Both the position numbers and the translations under genes were made by a program. This document shows, piece after piece, positions 33,827 to 44,273 of a stretch of DNA of 64,000 bases (position 1 is the first letter of the stretch; every line of letters begins with the position of its first letter). The notes beneath the pieces are model-generated. The model did no database searches. It saw only the letters and a list, made by a program, of their open reading frames with translations, and was not told the DNA's origin. Source of the stretch: Blattamonas nauphoetae (Eukaryota; Preaxostyla; Oxymonadida); contig JARBJD010000296.1 of assembly GCA_033064195.1 (NCBI GenBank), forward strand, positions 28,557 through 92,556, written 5' to 3'.

Positions 33827-34597
33827 TTGCAGGCAACAACTCTATGGGAAGAATCCCTCAGCGGATCGGAAGACAGTGGCAACTCCTGATAGAACAGGAA
33901 TTGCGCACCAATGATTCAGTGTTCGAGTGGAAGCTGAGAAAGAAGGCGAGAAGGAACTGAACAAGCCGCATTCGCTTTTCAAAATGAATACCCTCTCCTC
34001 TCGCTCGATCCTCCTCTACCCCAACAACCAAGTTCTCATCGTCCTTCCCGAATGATACGCAAGAGCAACTGGCCTCGACTGCACAAACCACTCCACAATG
34101 TAGTCAGAGAAGATAGTCAAGTACTGAAAGTTGAACAGAATGTGTGAGAGACGAGAACATTCACTTTAAGGATATCCATTTCATTTAGAGCCACTATTAT
34201 TTTCACAGGACCATCTCGTCTCCAATATAGATTTCATGTTGCATTCTTCTGTCATTTTTCCATTGTACAATCACGACGGTTGACCAGGTTTATCCTTCCG
34301 GTTGAATTGGAACGTAATATGGGTTGATCAATCCAGACTTAGATTCACACATTAGATGAGGTTCTACTTAACAGTTTGATCTGATTTCAACAAGTTAATC
34401 CATCTAGTATCGAAATAGAGACATATGTGACGTGTTCCGTTTCTGAACAGTGTGTGTGCTGAAAAATGACAAAATTGCGCAAAAGCTCAGGGTAACACAT
34501 CAACAAAATGCCCAGTCAATGCCGGCAAGCTCTGGATATTCACAACCGACTTTCTTCTCGGAATCGTCGCCTGAAGAAGAAAGTGGGAGCCAGAACA
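33827..34597. other. Gene-poor interval with decayed coding sequence
   Basis: The first about 250 bp keep codon-like bias and may be further remnants of the beta-helix gene. The rest shows no gene. Confidence 0.3.
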
Positions 34598-35082
34598 CAG
34601 TCATGGACAAAAGTGATCGGCAGGAAAAATGACAAACTCTGGTCTGACGATTTGGGAAAGGAGTTCGATGCTGAAACGACACATGTGTGGAGGTGACATA
34701 ACATCGACACGCATCGAGGTTAGTAGACTGGTCTACAGTTCGTGGGTGAGAAATACGAACCATTCCACTGTAGACGTTTTTTTACGAATGTTTTCTTTTT
34801 CTTGCGGAGGAGGCTGAGGATCTCGCTAATTTCGGTATCAATGATCTCATCTCATCACCACCTCTCACTGTGTGAAAAATTGTCGATTGTGGTTGAGCAC
34901 ATATTTTTGTCACTTTTTTTCAGACCCTTCATTCTTCCGTATCTCCATCATGAAACAACTGCTCGCTCTGATTTTCTCGCCACAATGGTTTTTTTGATGA
35001 TGAAGTGTCTGACAACATAAAAACCAAATTTCACCGCTCAGTGTTTCTGGACAGGAAAACCGAGAACTTTTGTCCATGACTG
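34598..35082. mobile_element. 485-bp TIR element, family copy 1
   Basis: The ends are CAGTCATGGACAAAAGT and its complement ACTTTTGTCCATGACTG, with ACA on both sides (34595-34597, 35083-35085). The whole sequence is repeated in inverted orientation at 38714-39199, so this is a real repeat family. The interior is non-coding. Confidence 0.85.
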
Positions 35083-35630
35083 ACAAGACCAAGCCACATT
35101 ATCTGTTTGTCACGCAGATCCCAAGGCCGCTTGTGAGGAGCGATTTTTCTATTTCCTTTTCAGCACGTGGGTGATTTGATCCAGTCATCCCGCTTCGTTT
35201 ATAAATGGTTTTTTGTTCGTCCTACAAATTCATCGTTTTGGCACGGATTCAAGTTTATTCGCTGATAATCGCTCTTTCATTTGTTCGCTGGTTATCACTC
35301 TTTCCATTCTCCGCTAATATTCGCTTCGATTTTCATGATCTCTTCTGTTCAGAATTATTTCTTTTCGCAATTTCTCCATTTCTCTTGGTTCTCCTCTCTT
35401 CTGCTGAGCACTGTCCAAAAAAGGTCACTCTGATTGTTCTCAATGCTTCAACATGTGAATTCTGACCCATAATTATCTAAACTCTTGAACCTCCTCGAAA
35501 TCGGACTCAATCGCTGATGTGTATGTCTTCATTTCCCCATTGAGTTCTCTAGCTGTCTCTGATGCTGTTTCAGCCAATATAGAGACCGAACCTCAGTCAA
35601 ACTCTCTCACTCCCAGTTTCTTCTTTTTCC
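35083..35630. other. Upstream region of the following gene
   Basis: AT- and pyrimidine-rich sequence with possible short 5' exons (several GT...AG pairs), none of which can be fixed. The next gene's coding sequence seems to begin after an acceptor at about 35,653. Confidence 0.3.
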
Positions 35631-35653
35631 GTTGTCATTTTTATACAACATCA

Positions 35654-37118
35654 CAGAAAATCTTACCCCGTCAAAGATTCCGCGTCTTCGTCAAAGCCCG
35701 ACAACATCTCCTGCCGCCTCTCGTTCTTTATCTGCTTCTGAACAAAGCCAAACCACAGAACCATCAGCAACTGACTTGAACCCCACCCAAGAACCAGAAA
35801 AAGGAGATCCATCTCTAATATCCACCAATACTACTGATCCATCCACAACAGACGTCCTGGAATCGATCCCACTCTTCACACTGTCATCGTTCGATCTCAA
35901 TCTCACCCTCTCAGTCCCGATGAAGGCTGTGACCGATACTGATCGTGAATTGCTCGGAAATCTTCAAACAGGTAGTCTTATGATGACAATTGGATATTCA
36001 GATTCAGCTGATGGAACCAAAGATACTTCACCAGAAAACTCCCCAAATGAGAATGAAGACGATGAAATTGTGATTGAAGGAGAAACAGAACAAACTGATG
36101 ATTACGACTATTATGATGAGGTGTTTGAAGCAGATATTGAAGACCAAGATCCGTCGCCACAAGCTGACAACGATCCGGAAAATGACGAAAGTCGAAATAC
36201 TGAACAACCCGCCGAATTAGACGAAGATCAGCCAACTGTTCCAAGCCAGCTTTCGTACACTGTCTGTTCAGATGATGCATTCGATCAATCGATTCGTCCC
36301 CATTCACATCACCGACCATCGTTTCAGATCGAAAAAGAAAAGAAAAAAGAAGAAGAAGAAGAAGAAAAAGAGGAAGACTGGTCTAAGCCACCCGTTCAAG
36401 AACCTGTCCGTGATAGCAGACAAAGAGGAAAGACACCTCCCGTCATTCCAAGACTTCCTTCACCTGGCCAACGCAAATTACCGACGAGACCAACCTCACA
36501 ACCACGAATAGAACCGCAAGAATCGGTGTGCTTGTGTTCTTTAGAGAATTTTCATTATTGTTTGGTTGTTATTTCGATCAGGGGAAGTCAGGCTTCAATC
36601 TCAGATTAAACCAGAACACGGTGGCGGAACAGGAAGACAAAGAGTTAAAACGCAAAGAGCGCGAATATCAACGATTGGAACGTGAAGCATTAAAGAAGCA
36701 AAAAGAAGCAGAGAAGGAGAGGGAACGTGAGGAACTAAGAAAAGAGATGGAATGGCGGCGAAAAATGAACGAACAAGACAAATCAACACCATCCAGAGAC
36801 GCAAAATCTCCGCAGCGCTCTCACGATCGCGGAAAACAGAGTATATCTCCTCAGCCATCACCATCGAAACCGGCCAGAGTTCCAACGCAGGTTGCAGGCA
36901 GTGTGGCAGTTTCTGGGAACAAATTAATTGTTACAATCAAAAAGAAGAAGAAGAAGACAGCAGGAACACAGCCGGTCTCGAAGAGGAAGATTGTGATCAA
37001 CCACGGAGGCGTGAGATTGGATCGGGTGCGTGGAATGAAGATTGAAGCGCCTCTGATGGCCAAAGATATTCCAGCACTCCGAAGACGCAATGAACTGATT
37101 AAACAGGGAAAGTGGTGA
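35654..37118 (+). CDS. Acidic, coiled-coil and basic-tailed protein of unknown function
   Basis: Coding sequence is followed from an AG acceptor at about 35,653 to the intron at 36526-36581 (56 nt, GTGTGC...CAG, phase 0) and on to the stop 37116-37118. The N-terminal part is Ser/Thr/Pro-rich, then strongly acidic with an EEEEEE run. After the intron there is an about 80-residue Glu/Lys/Arg coiled coil (KRKEREYQRLEREALKKQKE), a Ser/Pro linker, and a basic C-terminal block containing KKKKKK and KRKIVINHGGVRLDRVRGMK. The last block looks like a small conserved domain, but I do not recognise it. The first exon or exons are not identified. Confidence 0.6.
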
Positions 37119-37366
37119 TGATATAGTTGGATTTGGATGAGTGATAGGGGAAGCGATCACTCAAGATCTTTTTTCTTCGTTTTTGTGTCAGTACAATTTC
37201 ACGTGAAGTTATTCACATTGTCTGAGTTCTGCTCGCTTGTCTTTCGTGTGATTGCGTTGGAATGACTTTTGATCGTCCCCCAAATAGGAGACATCCACTG
37301 ATCCAACCATGATTAAACATTCTCCAATAATCACTCCGAAGAATCATTGTCCGTTCATCTCCAAGC

Positions 37367-38535
37367 ATGGAATACGATGTCTCACTTGTTTTTATGTCAT
37401 CTCATCGTTTTCTGTCTACTTATCTTTGATCCACAGCGCCTTGCGAAGATTCTCATTATCGGTGACTATGACTCAAAGGGTTGTAACCTTCAATATCATT
37501 TGGTGTGATCACTGCCTTTCTCTTCACTTTTAGTCGGCTTTTGTCTGTCAAGGCCCACTCACGGTATTACGTTTCTGGAATCGGAATCGACTTCGTTTGC
37601 TTCTCTCTATCTCTCTGCAAATTCACTCTGTTGGTCGTTTTTTGGCTCTCTTCACATGTTGGTGTTATTCAGGTTATCCGTACTATTCAAACAGATGAGG
37701 AGAAAGTGAAATTCCAAATCGTTTGAAAATCTTGCCATCACTTTCTTTGTCCTCAATGAATTATTCTTCACTTTTTCAATTTCCGTTTGGTGATGAACTC
37801 TTTTGATATATTCATGATGTTAGTGGGATGCCAGTTCCTACAGTCGATTTCGAACCATTCACCCACCTCTATACCGTGGGACGTCCGTTCTGCTCGTTGC
37901 TTACAATCCAATGATTGAGTATGTTGAAATCTCTCCCTTTCTCGTGGTTTCTCTGTAAGTTCTGGTTTCGTTGTCTTTCTTGTCACTATTGTTCACTTTT
38001 GAGTTTTCTTTGTCAATTTCGTCCTGATTATCATCGTCAAATCCGCTCGACTCATTGCTTGATGATTCAGAACAACCTTCAGAAATATTCAAAGATGGTT
38101 GGAAGAGGCTGACATCCATTTGAGCTCCCCAGCCATCCGAATGTTGGTTGAACACACATCGTCCCATGACCGACCGCGAGAAGTGCCGATCGGAGCAGGA
38201 AAGGTTTGGATGAGACGTTCTCTCTTTTTGACCATTCAATTGTTTTCGAAGTGTTGCGATTGGATTGTATTCTTTTCTGTGTTTGATGTTGTCTGTTTCG
38301 TTGATTGTTAGGAAATGGCCGAATCGCTGGGTCTTTTGTACGGCGAAGTGGATTCCACGTTCGAACGGTACAATGACGATATTCTCAAACTGTATTGCAG
38401 TTCCTTTTCTTGATTCTGTGTTTGTGTTCGATGTCGTTTTGTTGTTTCAGATTGGCTGACGAGTTGCACTTTGCATTCCCATTGGATGATGTCCAACCAT
38501 CCTCTCGCCCTCCGCAACCGCCTCTGAAAGTGTGA
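37367..38535 (+). CDS. Rab-fold protein lacking all GTP-binding motifs (pseudo-GTPase), eight exons
   Basis: Exons: 37367-37387, 37437-37504, 37534-37594, 37673-37720, 37824-37918, 38071-38203, 38312-38391 and 38451-38535. All seven introns have GT-AG ends (29-152 nt) and together give one open frame. The product follows a Rab1-like scaffold: KILIIGDYDSKG at G1, GIGIDFVIRT at switch I, WDASSYSRFR at switch II, LYRGTSVLLVAYNP, RNIQRWLEEADIH, MLVEHTSSHD at G4, MAESLGLLYGEVDST at G5. The P-loop Gly-Lys-Ser/Thr, the DTAGQ, the NKxD and the SAK are all replaced. The C-terminus is Pro-rich and has no prenylation cysteines. The open frame through eight exons argues against a dead gene, but this is unproven. 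Confidence 0.75.
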
Positions 38536-38713
38536 TCATTTTGTGATTTTGAAAGGATTTGTGAAGACCTCCAGTGGTGATATTCGTATCAAATATCCAA
38601 TTGTTCTGTCCCTTCTCTTTCTTTTCTTTGTTGTGGTCTTCTTTTTCTGTTAATTGGCATTGCACTCGGTTGTGTTGTTTTGGGTTTTTGCTCGTTTTTT
38701 GTGAATGTCTCTT

Positions 38714-39199
38714 CAGTCATGGACAAAAGTTTTCGGTTTTCCTGTCCAGAAACACTGAGTGGTGAGATTTCGTTTTTGTTTAGTCGGACACTTCATCATC
38801 CAAAAAGAACATTGTGGCGAGAAAACCAGAGCGAACGGTTGTTTCGTAGTGGAGATACAGAGGAACGAAGAGTCTGAAAAAAAGTGACAAAAATAAGTGC
38901 TCAACCACAATCGACCATTTTTCACACAGTGAGAGGTTGTGAAGAGATTAGATCATTGATACCGAAATATACGAGATCCTCCGACTCTTCCGCAAGAAAA
39001 AGCGAACATTCGCAAAAAAACTTCTACAGTGGAAAGGTTCGCATTTCTCACCCACAAACTGTAGACAAGTCTACCAACCTCGATGCGTGTCGATGTCATG
39101 TCACCTCCACACATGTGAAGTTTCAGCATCGAACTCCTTTCCCAATTCGTCACACCAGACTTTGAGCTTTTTCCTGCCGACCACTTTTGTCCATGACTA
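38714..39199. mobile_element. 486-bp TIR element, family copy 2 (inverted relative to copy 1)
   Basis: The ends are CAGTCATGGACAAAAGT and ACTTTTGTCCATGACTA, flanked by CTT on both sides (38711-38713 and 39200-39202). Internally it is the reverse complement of 34598-35082 with scattered differences. The two copies point in opposite directions and bracket the acidic coiled-coil gene and the Rab-fold gene. Confidence 0.85.
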
Positions 39200-39202
39200 C
39201 TT

Positions 39203-39604
39203 CACTTCAAGTGACCTATTACAAGAAATCAAAGAAATTCAGAACTGTTGACTTCAGATTACTCGTTTCATTTGATGATGATGCTTCAAAATGTCTTTTG
39301 TCAAAACTTTTCCCATACTTCATAATTTTATTCTTGAGTTTTTGCTCAGGTGTGTCATTTGTGGATTTGATGGATGTGCGAGCTGACAGAAAGGACACTT
39401 CATAAAAATAGTTCTTATTTAGAGTGATATGATTGTGGATAAATCCAAGACAAAGGTAGAACAAGTCAATAAACGGACATCATATGATGCTTCCTGTGGA
39501 CCGAAGCCGATCAACCAAACAGAAAGAAAATCAAATTACAAACACACGATAAAGATAACATAACACCGACCAATGAAGAATAAACTACATCTGTGTACAA
39601 CAAA
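39203..39604. other. Intergenic region between convergent genes
   Basis: AT-rich sequence without a gene; it lies downstream of the CAP-protein stop. Confidence 0.5.
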
Positions 39605-42600
39605 CTAACTCTTCTTCGTCGATTTCAGCTGAACTCCAAAGATGTTCCCTCCAGCTTGTCCTCCACCAACACCTGACACTGCTTTCGGCTGCGCTGATTG
39701 TTGTTTAGCGATCTGCGAAGGTTTCAACCCAAATTGTCCATTCGGCGTCGAATTCTGCTTCGCCGGCACCGCATTCTGTCTTTGAGAGAATCCGGGCTTC
39801 GGAGCAGCAGCTGGTGGCGGCGGCAGATCGTTTGGAGGAGGCGGGAGGTCGCTCGGAGGCGGAGGGAGATCGTCTGGAGGCGGCGGAAGGTCATCAGGCG
39901 GCGGAGGCAACGATGCCGGCTGAGTTCGGGCAACATTTGGGGGAGGGCCAGGTGGAGGAGCGTGTTTTGGAGGTGGGGGACGGTTGGATGGGAGAGGAGG
40001 CGGTTGGGTTGGAGGTTTTATTTGAGTCGGGGGTTGATAGGCATTGGCTGGTTGGTATTGTTGAACTGGCTGTGATTTGGAGGCGGTGAATGTGGGGTTC
40101 TGTGCAGTGACGACAGATGCAGGCGAATATGAATAAGGTTCGGCCACAGCCTGTTTCTGTTCAACTGGCGTGCCAATCTCCTGAAGATTTGCTGATTGAT
40201 TAGCTGGTGGGTAACTTCGCCTCTTCCCCCTTCGAACGACGAGCAGAATCACAATGACAATGACAGCAGCGATCACGAGTGTTCCTACGACCGCCCCAAC
40301 AACAATCCCAGTCACAGTACCCGCCGACAGCCCTTTCTTTGGAGGCTTTTCGGGATCTGTGGGGAAGGGGAGTGTTGTGGGAACGAAGGCGAGTTCGCGG
40401 TTTGTGAATGTTTCTCTGATGGAGATGATTTTGTAGTTGAAGCCTTCGACGAACGGGACGGTTTCGTTCACTGGGAATTTCATTTCGCTTCCTCCGTTTT
40501 CATCAATCACCATTTCGATTTTGATTTCGGCGTTGGGGAGAGAGTGAATGGTGAAGGATGAAGAGACAACAGATTCAGGGTCTGAGAGCGAAGTGGTCTG
40601 GAAAGTCAGGATGAGTGAGATTCGAGGGAGAGAAGTCCCATTCACACGAACGATGATGAACTCGCTGTCAGACGACAACACCAACTGCAGCTGCGTCACC
40701 CTTTCTCCTCCTGCTGGCGTCGTGAAGTTGATTTTGTTGAAAAGAATCTTTTCTTTTTTGTGTTTGATCGATTTCACTTTGTAAATCGTTTCGTATTCCA
40801 TCTTTTCTTTCGGCTGCATCTGAACAAGACCACTCGCCGAAAATTCATCAACACTCGTGACTACGAACTTCACCGATCCGTTCAGCTTGACTGTGTAGTT
40901 CCCTTCTTTCGGAAGCGTCGTTCCATGCAGTGTGATTGACATGAAATCCAGATCTGAATGAATTGTCGCTTCAACTGACTGGATCGTCGGTTTCAGTGTT
41001 GGAACTGTCAGAACAACTCCCGAGCAAAGAATGGGAGTGGAATGGGTGAACGATTGAACCACACACTGCTCTCCATATTCCAGTTGTTCATCCTCGCCGA
41101 CAGAAATCTGAGCTGATATTGCGTATGTCGAAGAACGAGGTGATGCTGTGACATTCACAACTCCTTTCTTCGTTTCCAGACTCAGATTGAACTGTCCAGT
41201 TGTGGGAAGTGACTCCCCATTCACATAAACAACAATGGATCGATTATCTGCTGAAAGATACCCAGAAACATACGTGACGCGTGCTGGTCCTTGCTCAACC
41301 TTGAACTGTTGAGAACATCCATCCAAAGCGACGTCGGTGTGGGAGATCCAAGCTGTGTACGTCCCTCCAAATTCGGCGAGTGGGGAGGGGTACAGAGGGA
41401 TAGTTGCTGGTTGAGATTCGGTTGATGTGGAAGGGGAGAGAGTGATGGTGCGAACTATGCCGAAAGTGTATCGAATTGTGAATGGATTGGTGGTTGGTAG
41501 ATTCTCGCCTTTGATTTGAAGGGAGAGACTGCTCTTGTCAGCGCTCATTTCCATGTTTAGCGACTGAACTGTTGGCACTTTTGGGGTTCCTGTGGTGAAA
41601 GAGGGGAAGGTGTGGATGATTCCAATGCTTTCTGAATGTGTGATCGTTGCGAGTGAGTATTCCGTGTTGGCTGCGAGATCCTTCCCTTCTCCGATTGTGA
41701 TGTCAACTCCTGCAGTTTCTGTGGACGTTGAACAGTCCACTGTGTATTTCTTGTTGAGTTCGGAGAGTGTAAATGTGATGGTTCCTGTTTCTGGGAGATT
41801 TATACCCTTCAGTTGGAGAGTGAGTTTTCTGTTGTCGAGTGTGAAGGTTTGTGTGATTTCTGTGACACATGGAGGCATTACTGGTGTTGTGAAAGATTTT
41901 CCAATCGCATTGGCGAGATGTTGTGTGCTGTGGACGACTGATCTGACTTGATATGTCTTCCCATAACTTAAAAGTCCAGTTGGGAAAATGGTGATCATTC
42001 TGCTCGGACCTGATGCTGAAGCAGACGATGCTTCCATCTGAATTGACATGATCGTTTCAGCGTGGAATTGGACAGTGAATGTTCCTTCTGTTGGGAGACC
42101 CGATCCGCTCACGGAGAGGATCACTCCATAACGATCTGCAGTGGGAACGCAATTGACGGAAGTGACTTGCGTGGAGTTGTCTGTGGCAGTAGGAGTGTAG
42201 AAAGAGACAGTTGAGGACAGGAATTCGGCAGAAGGGTGAGAAATGGAGGTTATTCTGTATGGTCGTCCAAAAATGAATGAACTGCCTGAAGCAGCAATAG
42301 GAACCTTTATTATTCCTGTTGTGAGATCTGTGGCTGTGTTAAGAGTGACAGTGATGGTGGAATTGAACACGACAGTGATCGTCCCAGACGTTGGAAGATA
42401 CCAACCCGTAAGGCCTATATCGATGGATGTCGAGTCTGAATTGAGCGAATAAAGCACTGTTTTGATGATTGGGGACGCTGTTGGAGCAGAGGGGGAGGTA
42501 TAGGCAGAAGATCCTGATGGGATCGGCTCTCCATCCATCCACACAGTTTGCGGGAAATGCGATTTGGAATATTGAACTAACGTTCCATCAACTAAGACTG

Positions 42601-44128
42601 GGTCGCTTACAGCTTTTGTGGGGCTGGTAATGACAGTTGTTACCCGCGCTCCCGTTCGGAAGAGTGTTTCAATCGTTTTGCCCGTAAGTCCAAGTCCAGT
42701 CACAGTGAAGATAAAATATCGTGGATCGGGAGTATATTGGGTTGGTGTGTTGTAGTTAATGTGGGGAATAACCGGAGGAACTGTAAGGGTTAGTGACGAA
42801 TGGGTGATCGTCTTTTTGGTGTGGGTGATGCTAACAACTTGATAAGACGATGAAAACTCGAGTTTAGGGCTTGATCCAGTCGCAGGGACGACCACTTCAG
42901 CAGATTCGGTGATAGATGACCCATCGAGTTCAATTGTGTTGCCATTGGAGAGAGTGACTGTGAACTTACCCAAAATAGGCAAATTCGACCCAACAATCTG
43001 AATAATAGCAGATGTTAAATGGCTGACTGATGTTGTGGCTTTAACTTGTTGGATTGAAGGAGGACCTGTTGGGATTTGCATCGTGACGTTTTGGCAGAAC
43101 ACAACTCGTTTAGCATTTTCGTTGAAGACAGATATCATTTCATACTTCACACCAGTTTGAAATCCCCCGCTTGAAATCGGGACATTTGAATTGCTGCCTT
43201 GTGTATCGCTTCCGAAGCTAATGGTGAAAGAATGCTCGGATCCAGATGGATTCTTGACTGTCGCAGTGAATGTAATACCCGTTGGAAATCCTCTTCCAAG
43301 TGCCGTGACCGTCGCTGTTGATCCGCCAGAGTTAGCCTCGATCTCAATTGCAGTGATCTGTGGTACGATCTGCCCGCTGACCCAATTGTAATTTTCGTGG
43401 TCAACATAAATGTCTTTTGCGAGTTCTGTATAAAAATTGGTGAACATTTGGCATCCATAGACACCATATGCTGCCCCTGTCGCCGCATGATGATAAGCAA
43501 CTCCAATTGAATTGCCCGACGCGCCTTCAATGTTGTTTCGATGACCAGCAGAGTTGAACCATTGGCACATTCCGGCATAAGCCGTTGATGTACCAGCCCC
43601 GCGTGCAAGAACATTTTCGGAACAACTTCCGCCTCCACCGTTCGCGCGGTAGACAGCACATCTCGCAGAGAAGTTGTCGTGGCTGATTGTAGGTTGGGTG
43701 GCCATATAGTGGTTGTGTTTGTCGCATTCGTGGTGAATGAGAGGGTGCCAATTCAATAAATTCTTTTCAGTTGGAAGGGTAGAGCGATGTTTGTTCGTGA
43801 TTGCGGCGGCGAGTCTGCCAAGCGCGATTGAATAATCGTAATCACTTTGTTTGGGGAGTCTCAAAACATCATAAACCAACGGAACTGTATGGTTTACGTC
43901 GTCGTTGCGCAATGTGACGTTGTTTAATCCAGTTTTGGACGAAGAATAGCGGTAACATTTGTTGATGGATGAAGCGATCGGGACTGCATGTGGAGCAATC
44001 GAAACAGGACTTTGAGGTGGATTCTCTGGAAATGAGGAGACTTCCGCGACTGAAAAAACGAATTGGAGGATTGTGAAGTAAATCATGGAGAGACTTTCCC
44101 GAATAATACCTTGATCAGTTTCTGTCAA
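39605..44128 (-). CDS. CAP-domain membrane protein with Ig-like repeats and a polyproline cytoplasmic tail
   Basis: The open frame is 1507 codons. I favour initiation at the second Met (44086), which gives a signal peptide (MIYFTILQFVFSVAEVSS); a GTATTA...TTCAG intron there is the alternative. Residues about 98-235 form a CAP/SCP domain with KHNHYMA, ISHDNFSARC, CSENVLA, GHRNNI and GVYGCQMF. About ten repeats of 90-100 residues follow (LPTTGTFTV-like and ITHS-like motifs), probably Ig/IPT-like. A membrane segment (GIVVGAVVGTLVIAAVIVIV, about 1270-1298) precedes the basic stop-transfer RRGKRR. The cytoplasmic tail contains repeated PPPPxDL blocks, potential SH3, EVH1 or profilin ligands. It is probably a cell-surface receptor or adhesin linked to actin; the ligand is unknown. 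Confidence 0.85.
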   Translation of the reverse strand: MTETDQGIIRESLSMIYFTILQFVFSVAEVSSFPENPPQSPVSIAPHAVPIASSINKCYRYSSSKTGLNNVTLRNDDVNHTVPLVYDVLRLPKQSDYDYSIALGRLAAAITNKHRSTLPTEKNLLNWHPLIHHECDKHNHYMATQPTISHDNFSARCAVYRANGGGGSCSENVLARGAGTSTAYAGMCQWFNSAGHRNNIEGASGNSIGVAYHHAATGAAYGVYGCQMFTNFYTELAKDIYVDHENYNWVSGQIVPQITAIEIEANSGGSTATVTALGRGFPTGITFTATVKNPSGSEHSFTISFGSDTQGSNSNVPISSGGFQTGVKYEMISVFNENAKRVVFCQNVTMQIPTGPPSIQQVKATTSVSHLTSAIIQIVGSNLPILGKFTVTLSNGNTIELDGSSITESAEVVVPATGSSPKLEFSSSYQVVSITHTKKTITHSSLTLTVPPVIPHINYNTPTQYTPDPRYFIFTVTGLGLTGKTIETLFRTGARVTTVITSPTKAVSDPVLVDGTLVQYSKSHFPQTVWMDGEPIPSGSSAYTSPSAPTASPIIKTVLYSLNSDSTSIDIGLTGWYLPTSGTITVVFNSTITVTLNTATDLTTGIIKVPIAASGSSFIFGRPYRITSISHPSAEFLSSTVSFYTPTATDNSTQVTSVNCVPTADRYGVILSVSGSGLPTEGTFTVQFHAETIMSIQMEASSASASGPSRMITIFPTGLLSYGKTYQVRSVVHSTQHLANAIGKSFTTPVMPPCVTEITQTFTLDNRKLTLQLKGINLPETGTITFTLSELNKKYTVDCSTSTETAGVDITIGEGKDLAANTEYSLATITHSESIGIIHTFPSFTTGTPKVPTVQSLNMEMSADKSSLSLQIKGENLPTTNPFTIRYTFGIVRTITLSPSTSTESQPATIPLYPSPLAEFGGTYTAWISHTDVALDGCSQQFKVEQGPARVTYVSGYLSADNRSIVVYVNGESLPTTGQFNLSLETKKGVVNVTASPRSSTYAISAQISVGEDEQLEYGEQCVVQSFTHSTPILCSGVVLTVPTLKPTIQSVEATIHSDLDFMSITLHGTTLPKEGNYTVKLNGSVKFVVTSVDEFSASGLVQMQPKEKMEYETIYKVKSIKHKKEKILFNKINFTTPAGGERVTQLQLVLSSDSEFIIVRVNGTSLPRISLILTFQTTSLSDPESVVSSSFTIHSLPNAEIKIEMVIDENGGSEMKFPVNETVPFVEGFNYKIISIRETFTNRELAFVPTTLPFPTDPEKPPKKGLSAGTVTGIVVGAVVGTLVIAAVIVIVILLVVRRGKRRSYPPANQSANLQEIGTPVEQKQAVAEPYSYSPASVVTAQNPTFTASKSQPVQQYQPANAYQPPTQIKPPTQPPPLPSNRPPPPKHAPPPGPPPNVARTQPASLPPPPDDLPPPPDDLPPPPSDLPPPPNDLPPPPAAAPKPGFSQRQNAVPAKQNSTPNGQFGLKPSQIAKQQSAQPKAVSGVGGGQAGGNIFGVQLKSTKKS

Positions 44129-44273
44129 TTGAGATGAGTTCGTTTCACGAATTCAAGACGGTTCTATGTGAAACATGTCTGTTTGAAGAGAATAGACCAG
44201 ACTAGATTGTCCAATTTGGAGCCCCAAGAAACGGATGAAACAAGAAGAGACAGAACGGCAAAGAAGCGAGCTA

